A stretch of 64,000 nt of DNA from Rheinheimera sp. MMS21-TC3 (GTDB lineage Bacteria > Pseudomonadota > Gammaproteobacteria > Enterobacterales > Alteromonadaceae), in the NCBI RefSeq assembly GCF_032229285.1, contig NZ_CP135084.1, positions 992,001-1,056,000 of the forward strand, given 5' to 3'. Below are positions 63,441 through 64,000 of the stretch, in pieces (the stretch's first letter is position 1; each line of letters begins with the position of its first letter). The notes under the pieces were generated by a model. It searched no databases, was not told where the DNA came from, and saw nothing but the letters and a program-made list of their open reading frames with translations. The position numbers and the translations under genes are program-made.

Positions 63441-63875
63441 ATGCAGCAGTATATAGAGTTTTTTAGTAATCACCCTATGTTAAGTTTAGCTTGGCTGGTT
63501 ATCGCCGGCTTGTTAATCTTTGGTTGGGCTAAGCAACGTTTTAGCTCGGTAGCACAAGTTACGCCTACTGAGTTGACTTTACAGGTGAATCGTCATGATG
63601 CTGTGGTGCTAGACATCCGCGCTGAAGCAGACTATGCCAAAGGCCATATTACAGATGCTAAGCATTTAACGGCTGCAGATATTGCAGCACAAAAGTTAGC
63701 AGGCCTTGAAAAGAAAAAAGATGTGCCCATTATTGTAGTATGTCAAGCTGGTATGAGTGCACAAAAAGTAGCGGCTAACTTAGCTAAACAAGGTTTTAGT
63801 AAAGTGTCGGTATTACAAGGTGGTATGTCTAGCTGGACCAGTGCAAATTTACCTATAGTTAAAGCGAAGAAATAA
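63441..63875 (+). CDS. yibN: Membrane-anchored rhodanese (YibN-like)
   Basis: 144 residues. An N-terminal membrane helix (LAWLVIAGLLIFGWA) is followed by a rhodanese domain with LDIRAEADYAKGHI and the active Cys in IVVCQAGMSAQ. It is divergent from gpmI and precedes grxC, the conserved yibN-grxC-secB order. Confidence 0.92.
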   Translation: MQQYIEFFSNHPMLSLAWLVIAGLLIFGWAKQRFSSVAQVTPTELTLQVNRHDAVVLDIRAEADYAKGHITDAKHLTAADIAAQKLAGLEKKKDVPIIVVCQAGMSAQKVAANLAKQGFSKVSVLQGGMSSWTSANLPIVKAKK

Positions 63876-63877
63876 TT

Positions 63878-64000
63878 ATGGCAAAAGTAGTTATGTATTC
63901 TAAAGCCTATTGCCCTTATTGCATGCAAGCTGCAATGTTATTGCAAAATAAAGGTGTAGCTTATGAAGAAATACGCATAGATCTGCAGCCTGAAAAGCGC
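63878..64000 (+). CDS. grxC: Glutaredoxin 3 (3' end outside window)
   Basis: The first 41 residues are visible: start ATG at 63878, then VVMYSKAYCPYCMQAAMLL with the CPYC redox motif. Two bases follow the rhodanese stop. Family and position match GrxC; secB should follow. Confidence 0.92.
   Translation, partial: MAKVVMYSKAYCPYCMQAAMLLQNKGVAYEEIRIDLQPEKR

Overview
The window comes from a moderately A+T-rich gammaproteobacterium. Gene order and protein sequences fit the Alteromonadales, closest in style to the Alishewanella/Rheinheimera group. This placement rests on synteny (the dcw cluster ending ftsQAZ-lpxC, then dciA-secA-mutT; ampD-ampE-nadC-pilA; pilB-pilC-pilD-coaE-zapD-yacG; rsmD/ftsY-ftsE-ftsX-rpoH; gpmI-envC-yibQ; rhodanese-grxC) and was not checked against a database.

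Layout. 1-12.8 kb: cell wall and division operon (ftsW partial, murG, murC, ddlB, ftsQ, ftsA, ftsZ), lpxC, dciA, secA, mutT. 13.0-14.0 kb: a small A+T-rich accessory patch with a hypothetical gene and a frameshifted pseudogene. 14.0-19.7 kb (minus strand): yacG, zapD, coaE and the type IV pilus genes pilD, pilC, pilB. 19.8-29.4 kb: an accessory island inserted between pilB and the pilin gene pilA. 29.5-34.3 kb: pilA, a DUF1294 protein, a three-copy 93-bp hairpin-rich repeat, nadC, an aspartic protease, ampD, ampE. 34.3-38.4 kb: an M20 amidohydrolase, then a second toxin/immunity locus. 38.4-64 kb: housekeeping genes (dusC, M48 protease/lemA, glpE/glpG, FliL-like, ubiC/ubiA, DUF192, a CusBA-type efflux pair, rsmD, ftsY/E/X, rpoH, yibQ, envC, gpmI, rhodanese, start of grxC).

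The most unusual content is a modular toxin system spread over two loci. Two full-length proteins (26455-27537 and 36977-38314, minus strand) share a promoter, an about 100-residue N-terminal module with one CxxC, and a Gly/Asp-rich hinge. Their C-terminal domains differ. Downstream of the first lie three more cassettes (24.25-25.16, 22.26-22.97 and 20.74-21.77 kb). These keep only the hinge end of the module, carry different toxin domains, and are each followed by a different immunity-like gene. A 273-bp near-perfect direct repeat joins the full-length gene to the next cassette. This is the architecture expected of a reservoir of silent toxin tips loaded by homologous recombination, but built on an N-terminal module I cannot assign to a known delivery system. 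REP-associated transposase (RAYT) copies and relics flank the island.

Other points worth attention: a perfect CIRCE operator ahead of rpoH, a canonical A AAA AAG slippery heptamer exactly where a toxin cassette changes frame, a nonsense-inactivated RelE/HigB-type toxin beside an intact antitoxin, and a 7-bp-period repeat family lying mostly just after stop codons (ftsZ, pilD, pilB, nadC). No tRNA, rRNA or CRISPR array was seen.
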